Shown here piece by piece: positions 45,131 through 53,900 of a stretch of 64,000 nt of DNA; the stretch's first letter is position 1; the number at the start of each line of letters is the position of its first letter. The DNA lies in assembly GCF_023100805.1 (NCBI RefSeq), contig NZ_CP095855.1, positions 434,001 through 498,000 of the forward strand, read 5' to 3'. A program made the position numbers and the translations under genes. The notes beneath the pieces are model-generated. The model had not been told where the DNA came from, made no database searches, and saw only the letters and a program-made list of their open reading frames with translations. The DNA is from Chitinophaga filiformis (lineage in GTDB: Bacteria; Bacteroidota; Bacteroidia; Chitinophagales; Chitinophagaceae).

Positions 45131-46963
45131 ATGAAGACTTTTTTCAGGTTGCTGAGTTTGTCGAAGCCCTATCACCACTACATCCCGGAATATGTTGTGT
45201 ATGTGTTACTTTATACCATCTTTGGCCTAATGAACTTTACGCTGCTCATTCCCTTGATGAATGCACTGTTCAATGCCGGCGAGCAGGAAATAGTGACGCA
45301 AATGCCCCATTTTTCATTCTCCATAGCGTATTTCAAAGATGTTTTCAATTATTACCTGACATCACTGCTACACCAATATAATGGCAATAAGTTCCCTGTG
45401 CTCATATATATATGTGTAGTCCTCTTTGTCAGTATCGTTCTGAAAAACCTTTTCGGCTACCTGAGCCAGAAGGTACTCACACGCATGCGTGTGAACATGC
45501 TACGCAAAATGAGGGACCAGGTATTCCATCAGTATACCACACAATCCATGGGGTTCTTTCATAATGAACGTAAGGGAGACCTGTTGTCCGTGCTCAGTGG
45601 CGACGTGGTGGAAGTAGAGAACTCCGTGACTACCGCGCTGCAGACACTGCTCCGCGATCCACTGGTGATCATATCTACCTTCATTGCACTGTTTACTTTG
45701 TCTAAAGAACTGACCTTTTTCACCTTGTTATTCTTCCCTGTTTCCGGACTGATACTCAGCACTGTTTCCAAAAAGCTGAAGAAGCAATCTAACCAGGGGC
45801 AGCTGCTGTTAGGTAAGCTGTTGAATATCACGGAGGAAACGCTGTCAGGTGTGCGTATCATCAAGGCATTCAACGGAGAGTCTTTTATCAAGAACAAATT
45901 CCACCAGGATAACCTTACCTATGCCCGCACCTTCAAGTCAATGCAGGACCAGCGTGAAATGGCGTCTCCTGTATCTGAAATATTAGGCGTACTGGTGGTG
46001 ATTGTGATCATGCTGTATGGTGGCCGCCTGATACTGTCGGGCGACAACTCACTGACCGGAAGCGCCTTCATAGCCTACCTGGGCTTCTATTTTCAGATCC
46101 TGGCGCCTGCCAAGTCTATCGGCACTGCATTCACCGCCTTACCAAGAGGGATAGCCGCCGGCGAGAGAGTGTTGCGCATCATGGACCTGCCCAACAACAT
46201 CGCTGATAAACCGGATGCAAAATCGCTACCCAGCTTTGAACGTGAGATCAGCCTTGACAATGTTTCCTTTGCATATAAGGAAAACCCGGTGCTGAAAAAC
46301 GTACAGCTGAAAATAGCCAAAGGCCGTATGATAGCCCTGGTGGGTAAAAGCGGCGCCGGTAAATCGACCATAGCAGACCTGATACCCCGCTTCTATGATG
46401 TCACTGCCGGCAGCATCCGGGTTGACGGACAAGATATCAGGGATGTGAAAATGCATGACCTCCGGGCATTAATAGGTATGGTATCCCAGGAGGCTATACT
46501 CTTTAATGATACTGTTTTCAATAATATCGCCTTTGGACAGCCCGATGCTGACAGGGAAGCCGTGATCAATGCCGCTAAGATCGCCAATGCGCACGAATTC
46601 ATTGTGCAGCTTGAAAACGGTTATGATACCTCTATCGGCGACAGGGGTATGAAACTCAGCGGCGGTCAGCGCCAGCGTCTGACCATTGCACGCGCCATTT
46701 TTAAAAATCCTCCCATACTCATACTTGACGAAGCAACATCCGCATTGGACACAGAATCTGAAAAACTGGTGCAGGATGCACTGGACAGACTGATGGAAAA
46801 CCGCACCACTATCGTCATTGCACACCGTCTTTCCACCATTCAGCATGCCGATGAGATCGTAGTGCTGGACAAAGGAGAGGTCAGGGAACAAGGCACACAC
46901 GATCAGCTGATTGCCAATGATGGCATTTACCGGAAACTGGTAGAGATGCAGGAGTTTAAATAG
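45131..46963 (+). CDS. MsbA-like ABC exporter (fused permease-ATPase)
   Basis: Half-transporter of 610 residues that works as a homodimer, MsbA/lipid-A exporter type. Six TM helices occupy about residues 15-340. The ATPase has Walker A GKSGAGKST (about 401-409), the Q-loop in GMVSQEAILFNDTVFNNI, the ABC signature LSGGQRQRLTIARA (about 510-523), Walker B LILDEATSALD and the switch His in IVIAHRLST. A possible flippase for lipid A or a polysaccharide lipid. The gene is followed by a terminator, then the GT2-HAD fusion. Confidence 0.94.
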   Translation: MKTFFRLLSLSKPYHHYIPEYVVYVLLYTIFGLMNFTLLIPLMNALFNAGEQEIVTQMPHFSFSIAYFKDVFNYYLTSLLHQYNGNKFPVLIYICVVLFVSIVLKNLFGYLSQKVLTRMRVNMLRKMRDQVFHQYTTQSMGFFHNERKGDLLSVLSGDVVEVENSVTTALQTLLRDPLVIISTFIALFTLSKELTFFTLLFFPVSGLILSTVSKKLKKQSNQGQLLLGKLLNITEETLSGVRIIKAFNGESFIKNKFHQDNLTYARTFKSMQDQREMASPVSEILGVLVVIVIMLYGGRLILSGDNSLTGSAFIAYLGFYFQILAPAKSIGTAFTALPRGIAAGERVLRIMDLPNNIADKPDAKSLPSFEREISLDNVSFAYKENPVLKNVQLKIAKGRMIALVGKSGAGKSTIADLIPRFYDVTAGSIRVDGQDIRDVKMHDLRALIGMVSQEAILFNDTVFNNIAFGQPDADREAVINAAKIANAHEFIVQLENGYDTSIGDRGMKLSGGQRQRLTIARAIFKNPPILILDEATSALDTESEKLVQDALDRLMENRTTIVIAHRLSTIQHADEIVVLDKGEVREQGTHDQLIANDGIYRKLVEMQEFK

Positions 46964-47002
46964 CATTAATATAGCAGCCCCTGCTATGGCCCCATTTTTG
47001 TG

Positions 47003-47045
47003 GCCCATAGGCCCTATGTCAGATACGGCCTATGGGCTTTTTTTA
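47003..47045 (+). terminator. Rho-independent terminator after the ABC exporter
   Basis: GCCCATAGGCC / GGCCTATGGGC, an 11-bp perfect stem with a 13-nt loop followed by TTTTTTTATTT. Confidence 0.93.
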
Positions 47046-47086
47046 TTTCGATAGGCTGATTATTCACTTAAAACAAGCGTTCGCCT

Positions 47087-48619
47087 ATGATTTCCATTAT
47101 TATTCCGGTTCTGAACGAAGGGGCTACATTACGTCAGGTAATAAAAACCATCAAAAAGACAACTAGAAAGATCGAGATCATTGTGGTAGATGACAACTCT
47201 AATGATAATTCTGTGGAAGAAGCCCTGAAGGAGAAAGTGCGTGTTATTACCAGCAGTCAGCGGGGCAAGGGAATCTCCATGCGGGAAGGCATGATGGCGG
47301 CAAAAAATGAGATTGTGATGTATGTGGATGGTGACATTCTCACCTATCCGGACAATATCGTAGAGTTGTTGACAGATCCTATTGTAGAAGGTAAAGCAGA
47401 CTTCGTAAAATCCTATTTCGAACGGCAGGCGGGCAGGGTTACACAACTGGTAGCCAAACCCTTGCTGAGCATCCTTTTCCCGGACCTGGCCGGCTTCAAT
47501 CAACCGCTCAGTGGCATGATCGCAGCCAGGAAATCTCTCTTATCGCAGGTCCGTTTTGAAAACGATTATGGAGTGGACATCGGCCTGCTGATAGACATGC
47601 ACCTGATGGGTGCACGTATTACAGAAGCCAATATCGGACGGGTAGAAAATGCCATGCAGACATGGGAGCAACTGAGTAAGATGTCGAGGGAGGTATCCCG
47701 TACCATTCTGCGGAAGGCAGAGAATATTCCCCAGGAGAATCTGGAAACACTGGGCAAGATCAATATTATCAGGGAGCAGATGGAGTATTCCATCCTGGAA
47801 TCTATTGACAAACTACACAAGATGGTCATCTTTAACCTGGATGAGGCCATCTTTGGAGAAGATTACCTTATGGCTGCCGCCAGGGAGTTTGGGTTTGGAC
47901 ATGCCCTTCAGCAGATCAGGGAACATTTCACTGACCCGGCGGTCATCCTGGAGCATACGGCTACACTATTTCAGGGCAGGAACCTGGCAGAGTTGCTGGA
48001 GGTGGCTGAGACTATTCCCCTGGTGCCGGACATCAAAAGTGTGGTAAGGGAACTAAAGAAAAGAGGATATACCTGCGGCGTTATTACCGATGGGTTTGAA
48101 TGTGTGGCGCGTCATATTAAGAATAAGCTGGGGATGGACTTTGCCTTTGCAAACAAGTTACATCTGTACAACAGTGTAGCCACAGGCGAGGTAACGATCC
48201 CCGAATATTTCCTGTGTGCGGATAAAAATATACCTTCGCAGCCTGCAGTTTATTGTAAGAGCAATATATTAACCTATATTGCAGACAAATACCACGTCAC
48301 GTCACAGAACATTATATATGTAGGCAGCGGTTCTGATGGCATACAACTACTCGAAGAGGCAGGTATAGGTGTCGCATTTGATGCAGTAAGCCCCGACACG
48401 GAAAAAGTTGCCGATAAAATTATTCCCGGCCCATGGATGGAACCCTTGTTGCAGATAGCCCAGGCCAGTCCCGACAGGTTCAAGCTGCGCTTACCAGCGA
48501 TCAGTAAGAAACAGGCAAGACGGATAGGCGTAGGCAGTCTTATCGGATTAGCGTCCGCGGGCTTATTATACTTTGCGGCCAGGCAGATCAATAAAAGCAA
48601 GAAACCAGCGGTTTCATAA
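47087..48619 (+). CDS. GT2 glycosyltransferase fused to a degenerate HAD phosphatase-like domain and a C-terminal membrane anchor
   Basis: Three-part protein of 510 residues. N-terminal family 2 GT-A domain (about 1-235): IIIPVLNEGATLRQVI, VVDDNSNDNS and the metal-binding DGD at 81-83. Middle: a SerB-like HAD-fold domain (about 245-455), but motif I reads FNLDEAI (Asn250 replaces the nucleophile Asp), and motif IV reads GSGSDG at 413-418 in place of the usual GDGxND. Motif II Thr334 and a motif III Lys391 remain. Finally one hydrophobic helix (about 481-497) followed by a basic tail. The fused pair resembles glucosyl- or mannosyl-phosphoglycerate synthase/phosphatase pairs in outline, but with the phosphatase site lost it may be a regulatory or binding domain. 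Downstream of the ABC exporter with its own start. Confidence 0.85.
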   Translation: MISIIIPVLNEGATLRQVIKTIKKTTRKIEIIVVDDNSNDNSVEEALKEKVRVITSSQRGKGISMREGMMAAKNEIVMYVDGDILTYPDNIVELLTDPIVEGKADFVKSYFERQAGRVTQLVAKPLLSILFPDLAGFNQPLSGMIAARKSLLSQVRFENDYGVDIGLLIDMHLMGARITEANIGRVENAMQTWEQLSKMSREVSRTILRKAENIPQENLETLGKINIIREQMEYSILESIDKLHKMVIFNLDEAIFGEDYLMAAAREFGFGHALQQIREHFTDPAVILEHTATLFQGRNLAELLEVAETIPLVPDIKSVVRELKKRGYTCGVITDGFECVARHIKNKLGMDFAFANKLHLYNSVATGEVTIPEYFLCADKNIPSQPAVYCKSNILTYIADKYHVTSQNIIYVGSGSDGIQLLEEAGIGVAFDAVSPDTEKVADKIIPGPWMEPLLQIAQASPDRFKLRLPAISKKQARRIGVGSLIGLASAGLLYFAARQINKSKKPAVS

Positions 48620-48655
48620 AGATAATCTCCTTGAAGCCCCTGTTTATTTACACTG

Positions 48656-48690
48656 GCGTTCCTTCTGTTGACAGGAGGGACGCTTTTTTT
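48656..48690 (+). terminator. Terminator after the GT2-HAD gene
   Basis: GCGTTCC / GGGACGC stem followed by TTTTTTTATG, about 40 bp after the stop codon. Confidence 0.75.
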
Positions 48691-48720
48691 ATGCCGCTGA
48701 ATTTCTGTTGTAAATTTTCG

Positions 48721-48748
48721 TTTGTTTCGTTTATTTCATATAACTTTA
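48721..48748 (+). promoter_or_regulatory. Probable promoter of the toxin-antitoxin operon
   Basis: TTTG at 48721-48724 and TAACTTTA (near TAnnTTTG) at 48741-48748, 16 bp apart, lie about 30 bp before the antitoxin start. Short CGTTTGTTTCGTTTA direct repeats overlap the -33 region, a plausible operator for autoregulation. The spacing is shorter than optimal. Confidence 0.4.
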
Positions 48749-48777
48749 TTATAACCAACTGATAAAATAATAGATAT

Positions 48778-49230
48778 ATGGAAGCGCTATTAGAAAAGAT
48801 CTCCAAAAAAGACCAAAAGATCGCCAGAGAATTGAGGAACAAAGCAGCGTTGGCACATTTCGAGATAAGCCAGACAGACAGCAATATAATTCCTGTTCAA
48901 GTAGGGGGACATATCCTTGAAATACCCAGATCAGCAATAGTGCTTTTTTTCAAAATATTAGACAACATGGGGAAGAGAGATACTTTTGCAGTATACTTTT
49001 CGGATAATAAAGAAGATATCAGCACACAACAGGCGGCAGAAATACTAGGTGTGTCCCGGCCCCATCTTGTTAGCCTTTTAGAGAAAGGTGACATTCCTTA
49101 TAAGAAAGTAGGCACGCATCGCAGAATACAACTAAAGGACATTGTTGCTTATGATAAAAAAGTCAGGAAAAACAGGTCTAAGCAATTAAAATTTCTGGTG
49201 AAGCAGGCACAGGAACTTAATCTGTATTGA
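48778..49230 (+). CDS. Antitoxin-like protein with excisionase-type helix-turn-helix
   Basis: Protein of 150 residues. The N-terminal part (about 1-75) is helical with a small hydrophobic patch, and the C-terminal part (about 80-145) is a MerR/excisionase-type DNA-binding domain: TQQAAEILGVSRPHLVSLLE (about 83-102) followed by the wing GDIPYKKVGTHRRIQLKDI and a basic tail. It directly precedes and overlaps the PIN-domain gene, the standard antitoxin-toxin order. Likely binds its own promoter and the toxin. Confidence 0.85.
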   Translation: MEALLEKISKKDQKIARELRNKAALAHFEISQTDSNIIPVQVGGHILEIPRSAIVLFFKILDNMGKRDTFAVYFSDNKEDISTQQAAEILGVSRPHLVSLLEKGDIPYKKVGTHRRIQLKDIVAYDKKVRKNRSKQLKFLVKQAQELNLY

Positions 49231-49811
49231 TGGGGCACATTGAAAAACCTGTTGCAGTGCTAGATGCCAACGTCTTGTATGCGGTATCACTATGCGACTT
49301 TCTTCTGCACTTAGCAGAGTCGGACTTGTTTATTCCGAAATGGTCTAAGTCCATAAGTGATGAATGGATAAGAAATCTACTAGCTAATCGTCCCGATTTG
49401 AAAGCATCTCAACTGAAAAAGAGACATCTTGCCATGGAACATGCTTTCCCTGATGCAAATGTTACAGATTATAAAAGTCTGATAACTCATTTAAAGTTGC
49501 CAGACGAAGATGACCGACATGTTTTGGCAGCTGCAATTAAGAGTAAGGCAAACTTAATTATCACCTTTAACGAAAAAGATTTTCCTCCAAGGTATATAGG
49601 ACAATATAAAATTGCCATCGAAAATCCTGACGATTTTATATGCCGCTTATTGAACGTGGATCAACCCCAAGTATTACAGGCATTCCTGACTCAGGTCAGA
49701 TCGCTCGGAAATCCTCCCAGGAGTGTTGAACAAATATTAACTTCCCTTAAAAAGTGTGGATTAACAAAAAGCACCGCGATAATTAGAGATGCACTGAAAG
49801 AGATGCATTAA
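49230..49811 (+). CDS. PIN-domain toxin (predicted ribonuclease)
   Basis: Protein of 193 residues. The PIN fold has LDANVLY near the N-terminus (Asp12), a Glu/Asp acidic cluster in DEDDRHVLAAA (about 91-101) and the FNEKDFPP aspartate (about 115-122), consistent with the three or four metal-binding acids of VapC-type RNases. The ATG overlaps the antitoxin stop (TGATG), so translation is coupled. An extended C-terminal region (about 145-193) is helical and longer than in minimal VapC. The pair is an accessory element among housekeeping genes. Confidence 0.85.
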   Translation: MGHIEKPVAVLDANVLYAVSLCDFLLHLAESDLFIPKWSKSISDEWIRNLLANRPDLKASQLKKRHLAMEHAFPDANVTDYKSLITHLKLPDEDDRHVLAAAIKSKANLIITFNEKDFPPRYIGQYKIAIENPDDFICRLLNVDQPQVLQAFLTQVRSLGNPPRSVEQILTSLKKCGLTKSTAIIRDALKEMH

Positions 49812-49821
49812 AAACCGGCAC

Positions 49822-49903
49822 AAAAAAATCCTGATCTGCCCTCCGCTTTCGCACAGTGGCGGTGCCATTTGTGTGCTTAACGGATTTATAGATCAGGATC
49901 TTT
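49822..49903 (-). terminator. Long-loop hairpin between the toxin gene and the DksA-like gene
   Basis: Perfect 10-bp arms ATCCTGATCT (49828-49837) and AGATCAGGAT (49890-49899) enclose 52 nt that can fold further (CCGC / GCGG near 49842-49861). On the minus strand the stem is followed by TTTTTTTGTG, so it is a terminator for the ileS-DksA-like operon, with an unusually long loop. A run of A on the plus side makes it weaker for the toxin direction. Confidence 0.65.
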
Positions 49904-49938
49904 AATATAGTGGAACCGGTATCCCGGTTACTTATTCC

Positions 49939-50988
49939 TTACTTGCTTTTTGCCAGTTTCGCTTCGATGCTCAGTGTAGCGTGTGGTACAGCACGCAGAC
50001 GGGCTTTATCAATCAGCTTACCGGTAACACGACAGATGCCGTAGGTTTTGTTTTCGATACGCACGAGGGCTTTCTCCAGGTGGTCGATGAACTGGATCTG
50101 GCGGCTGGCCATCTGGTTCAGCTGTTCCCTTTCCTGGGAGCCGCTGCCGTCTTCCATGCTCATGTATTTGTTTTCAGTGTCATCAGTACCGGCTTCATCT
50201 TTGCGGGTAATGAGGCCCTGCAGGTATACCAGTTCCTTTTTAGCTGCTTCCAGCTTTTTCAGGATCAGGTCTTTGAACTCCTGCAGATCAGCGTCACTAT
50301 AACGGTACACAGGACCTGCTGGTTGTTCCGGCTGGTCAAGTACAGATTTAGTGAACTCTGGCTGGTAGGTAACCAATGTAGTTGCTTTAGTGCTTTTTTT
50401 GTCAGTTTTATCAGCACGCTCAGCAGGCTTTTCAGCTTTCGCTGGCACTGCTTTTTCAGTTTTTTGCACTTTGTCCGCTGTTTTTTTACCGGCGTCCTTT
50501 GCAACAACTTTTTCTTTATCTTCTTTATTATTCTTTACTGGCATTATTACTTCTTTTTCTTCTGGCTTTGAAATTTGTTTGTCTTTATCTGCAGTAACGC
50601 TCGGCGTCACCACTTTCTTTATATCAGGCACTTTCGCGGAAGAAGCTGCGAGCTTAGCAGTAGCTGCTGCTTTCTTTACGGGTTGCACCGCCGGAGCTGC
50701 TATGGGTGCTTTCTTTACTACAGATTTACTGGACGAAGCCGTCTGGGAAACTGTTGATTTTTTGGCAACAACCTTTTCGGTTGCGGTGGGTTTGACCTGT
50801 TTGGTAGCAACTTTGGGCGCAGCATTCTTAGCGGCCGGTTTAGCCGGTGCTACTGCTTTCTTTGTCGGAGCAGGCTTTGCTGCCGCAGCCTTCTTAGCAG
50901 GAGTGGCCTGCTTTGCCGGAGCCTTCTTAGCCGGTGTTGTTGCTGCCTTTTGGGTCTTCTTAATAGCAACTTTCTTGCTTGTTGCCAT
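49939..50988 (-). CDS. DksA/TraR-type protein with long histone-H1-like basic N-terminal region and degenerate zinc finger
   Basis: Protein of 349 residues. About residues 1-215 are a low-complexity Lys/Ala/Pro/Thr region with AKK/APAKK repeats, then more Lys/Glu-rich sequence, resembling histone H1 tails. The last 125 residues are DksA-like: a coiled coil (about 230-300; YSDADLQEFKDLILKKLEA) and the zinc-finger segment near 315-345. There the family CxxC...CxxC is reduced to one Cys (YGICRVTG); the others are replaced by Thr, Ser and Ala. So it probably lacks zinc. The start lies 4 bp after the ileS stop, giving a tight operon as in other Bacteroidota. DksA proteins bind RNA polymerase through its secondary channel; whether this one does is unknown. 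Confidence 0.85.
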   Translation of the reverse strand: MATSKKVAIKKTQKAATTPAKKAPAKQATPAKKAAAAKPAPTKKAVAPAKPAAKNAAPKVATKQVKPTATEKVVAKKSTVSQTASSSKSVVKKAPIAAPAVQPVKKAAATAKLAASSAKVPDIKKVVTPSVTADKDKQISKPEEKEVIMPVKNNKEDKEKVVAKDAGKKTADKVQKTEKAVPAKAEKPAERADKTDKKSTKATTLVTYQPEFTKSVLDQPEQPAGPVYRYSDADLQEFKDLILKKLEAAKKELVYLQGLITRKDEAGTDDTENKYMSMEDGSGSQEREQLNQMASRQIQFIDHLEKALVRIENKTYGICRVTGKLIDKARLRAVPHATLSIEAKLAKSK

Positions 50989-50992
50989 GGGA

Positions 50993-53900
50993 TTAGCTTT
51001 TTTTGTTAACTAATACGTTGAATGTCAAATCATTTACTTCTATTTCAATACCTTCCTGTAATTCCGGCACTATCTCCAGACTATCTGCCAAAATTTCCGT
51101 GCAAATATAGTCATTATAGTTAATAATCGCCGATTTCAGGCTGTCTATTACTGCCACTTTTACGTGTATCCTGTCAGTCAGTTCGAAGTCGCTATCCTTC
51201 CTGATCTTCTGTATACGGTTCACCAGTTCACGGGCATTACCTTCATCCAGTAGTGCAGGTGTAATAGTAATATCAAGCGCTACCGTGAGGGCGCCTTTAT
51301 TTGCGACTGTCCAACCGGGAATATCTTCTGAGATGATCTCTACGTCTGATAATTGTATAGGTAGTTGTTCATCTTCAACCTGAAGGATAAATTCTCCATT
51401 GCGTTCGAGGGATGCGATATCTGCTGCTGAGAATGCACTGATAGCTGCTGCTACGGCTTTCATCTTTGCCCCCATTTTACCGCCCAGGGACTTATAGTTC
51501 GGCTTGATCTTTTTCTTGATGAAACCTTCCGTTTCCGTAAGATACTCAATACCTTTCACATTCACCTCACTTTTTATCAGGTCCTCGATTTTTTCAATTT
51601 GCTCCTTAATATGAGCATTTTGAACCGGTATCAATATCTTTTGTAACGGCTGACGCACCTTAATGTTCACTTTTTTCCTCAGAGACAATACCAGTGAGGA
51701 TATATCCTGCGCCAGCTGCATTCTCTCTTCCAGGTCGGCATCCACTGCTGTAGCCACCACTACAGGGAAATTCCTGTGGTGTATTGAAGCATCCGCATGG
51801 CGATTGCTGACACTATTAAGATTACCAAATAACCAATCTGCAAAGAACGGTGACACCGGCGCCATTAAACCGGCCAATGTTTCGAGACATTCGTACAAGG
51901 TCTGGTAGGCCGAGATCTTGTCGTGCGCATATTCCCCTTTCCAGAAACGGCGACGGCAAAGGCGCACATACCAGTTACTCAGGTGCTCGTCAACGAAAGT
52001 TTGCACGGCCCGGCCTGCCTGGGTAGGCTCATAATCATCCAGGTAGCCTGTTACGTCTTTCACCAGTGTATTGAGCAGGGAAATGATCCAGCGGTCTATC
52101 TCCGGACGGTCTTTCAACGGAATGTAAGCTTCCCTGAAAGTAAACTTGTCCAGGTTGGCATACATTGCGAAGAAATTATACGTATTGTACAGGGTGGAGA
52201 ACAACTTACGCTGTACTTCACGGATGCCTTCAATATCAAACTTCATGCTATCCCACGGAGAGGCGTTGGTAACGAGATACCATCGTGTTGCGTCCGCCCC
52301 AAATTGTTCCAGTGTAGCGAACGGATCCACAATATTCCCCAATCGCTTACTCATCTTCACGCCATTCTTATCCAGCACCAGTCCATTTGATACCACTGTT
52401 TTATAGGCGACATTGTCAAATAGCATTGTGCCCAGGGCATGCAGGGTATAGAACCAGCCACGTGTCTGGTCAACACCTTCAGCAATGAAATCAGCAGGGA
52501 AACCTTTTGCAAACTCCTCTTTATTCTCAAATGGGTAATGCCATTGTGCATAAGGCATGGCGCCGCTATCAAACCATACGTCTATCAGGTCTGATTCGCG
52601 GTGCATCAACCGGCCCTCATTATCAAATATGATATTATCAACCATTGGTTTATGTAAATCAACGGTCTCTAATACCTCAGCTGTTATCTCAACACAATAT
52701 TCTTTAACGAAATCTGTCTGGTACCAGTTAGCCAATCCAAGATCAACCAGGGTGATTTCCTCTTTTAGGATCTTCTTTCTGATAGCGTCTATATCAACAG
52801 TGAACATAGCCTGTTCAAGTTGATCTTTACCTTCATATTTAGCATTGTGAGCTGCAATGCGTTTGCTCAGTTCACTTCCTTCATTCAGCACATCCGCCTT
52901 AAATGCCTCTTTCTTATCGAAGAGAAGCGCTCCCAGTAATTCAGCTTTTGCACCCAGACACTTCTGAACAATCGCTTCAGGCTGGTTCACGTCTTTATTG
53001 GCAACAGTTCTCCAAACAGGCAGCGGTGTACCCCAGAAACGGCTACGGCTGAGGTTCCAGTCCACCATATTTTCCAGCCAGTTACCAAAGCGACCGGTGC
53101 CGGTGCTGGCGGGTTTCCAGTTGATGGTCTTGTTCAGTTCCACCATTCTTTCCTTCACCGCTGTGGTACGGATAAACCAGGCATCCAGCGGATAATATAA
53201 TACAGGTTTGTCAGTACGCCAGCAATGCGGATAAGTGTGTTCGTATTTTTCAACTTTGAACGCCCGGTTTTCTTTCTTCAGTTTTACAGAGATGTCGATA
53301 TCTACATCTTTATATTCCGGATCGCTCTTATAATTTTTTACATAACGGCCACCAAATTCGCCTACTTCGTCCAGGAATTTACCCTGACGATCTACCAGGG
53401 TCAGTATACCGATTCCATATTTCTTTCCTACACGATAGTCATCTGCACCAAAGGCAGGCGCAGTATGCACGATACCGGTACCATCTTCTGTAGTAACAAA
53501 GTCGCCTAACAGCACGCGGAATGGATCGCCTTCTTCCGGTTGTACATATGGTAACAATTGTTCATAACGGATATTCTCCAGCTGACTACCTCTGAAAACA
53601 GAGAGGATCTGCCATGGAATGATCTTATCTCCCTCTTTATAAGCAGCAAAATCTCCATCTTCACCTTCTTTCTTAAAGTATTTGCCGATCAGATCTTTCG
53701 CCATCACCACAAATACAGGCAGGTGTGTATAGGGATTGAATGTGCGGATGAGCGTATATTCTATATTAGCCGCTACAGTCAGACCCAGGTTCGATGGCAA
53801 GGTCCATGGAGTAGTGGTCCAGGCCATGAAGAATACTTCTGCCGCCGGATCAACTTTTCTGGCTGCTTCAAACAGGAATGCAGATTTATCTCCCTCCAGG

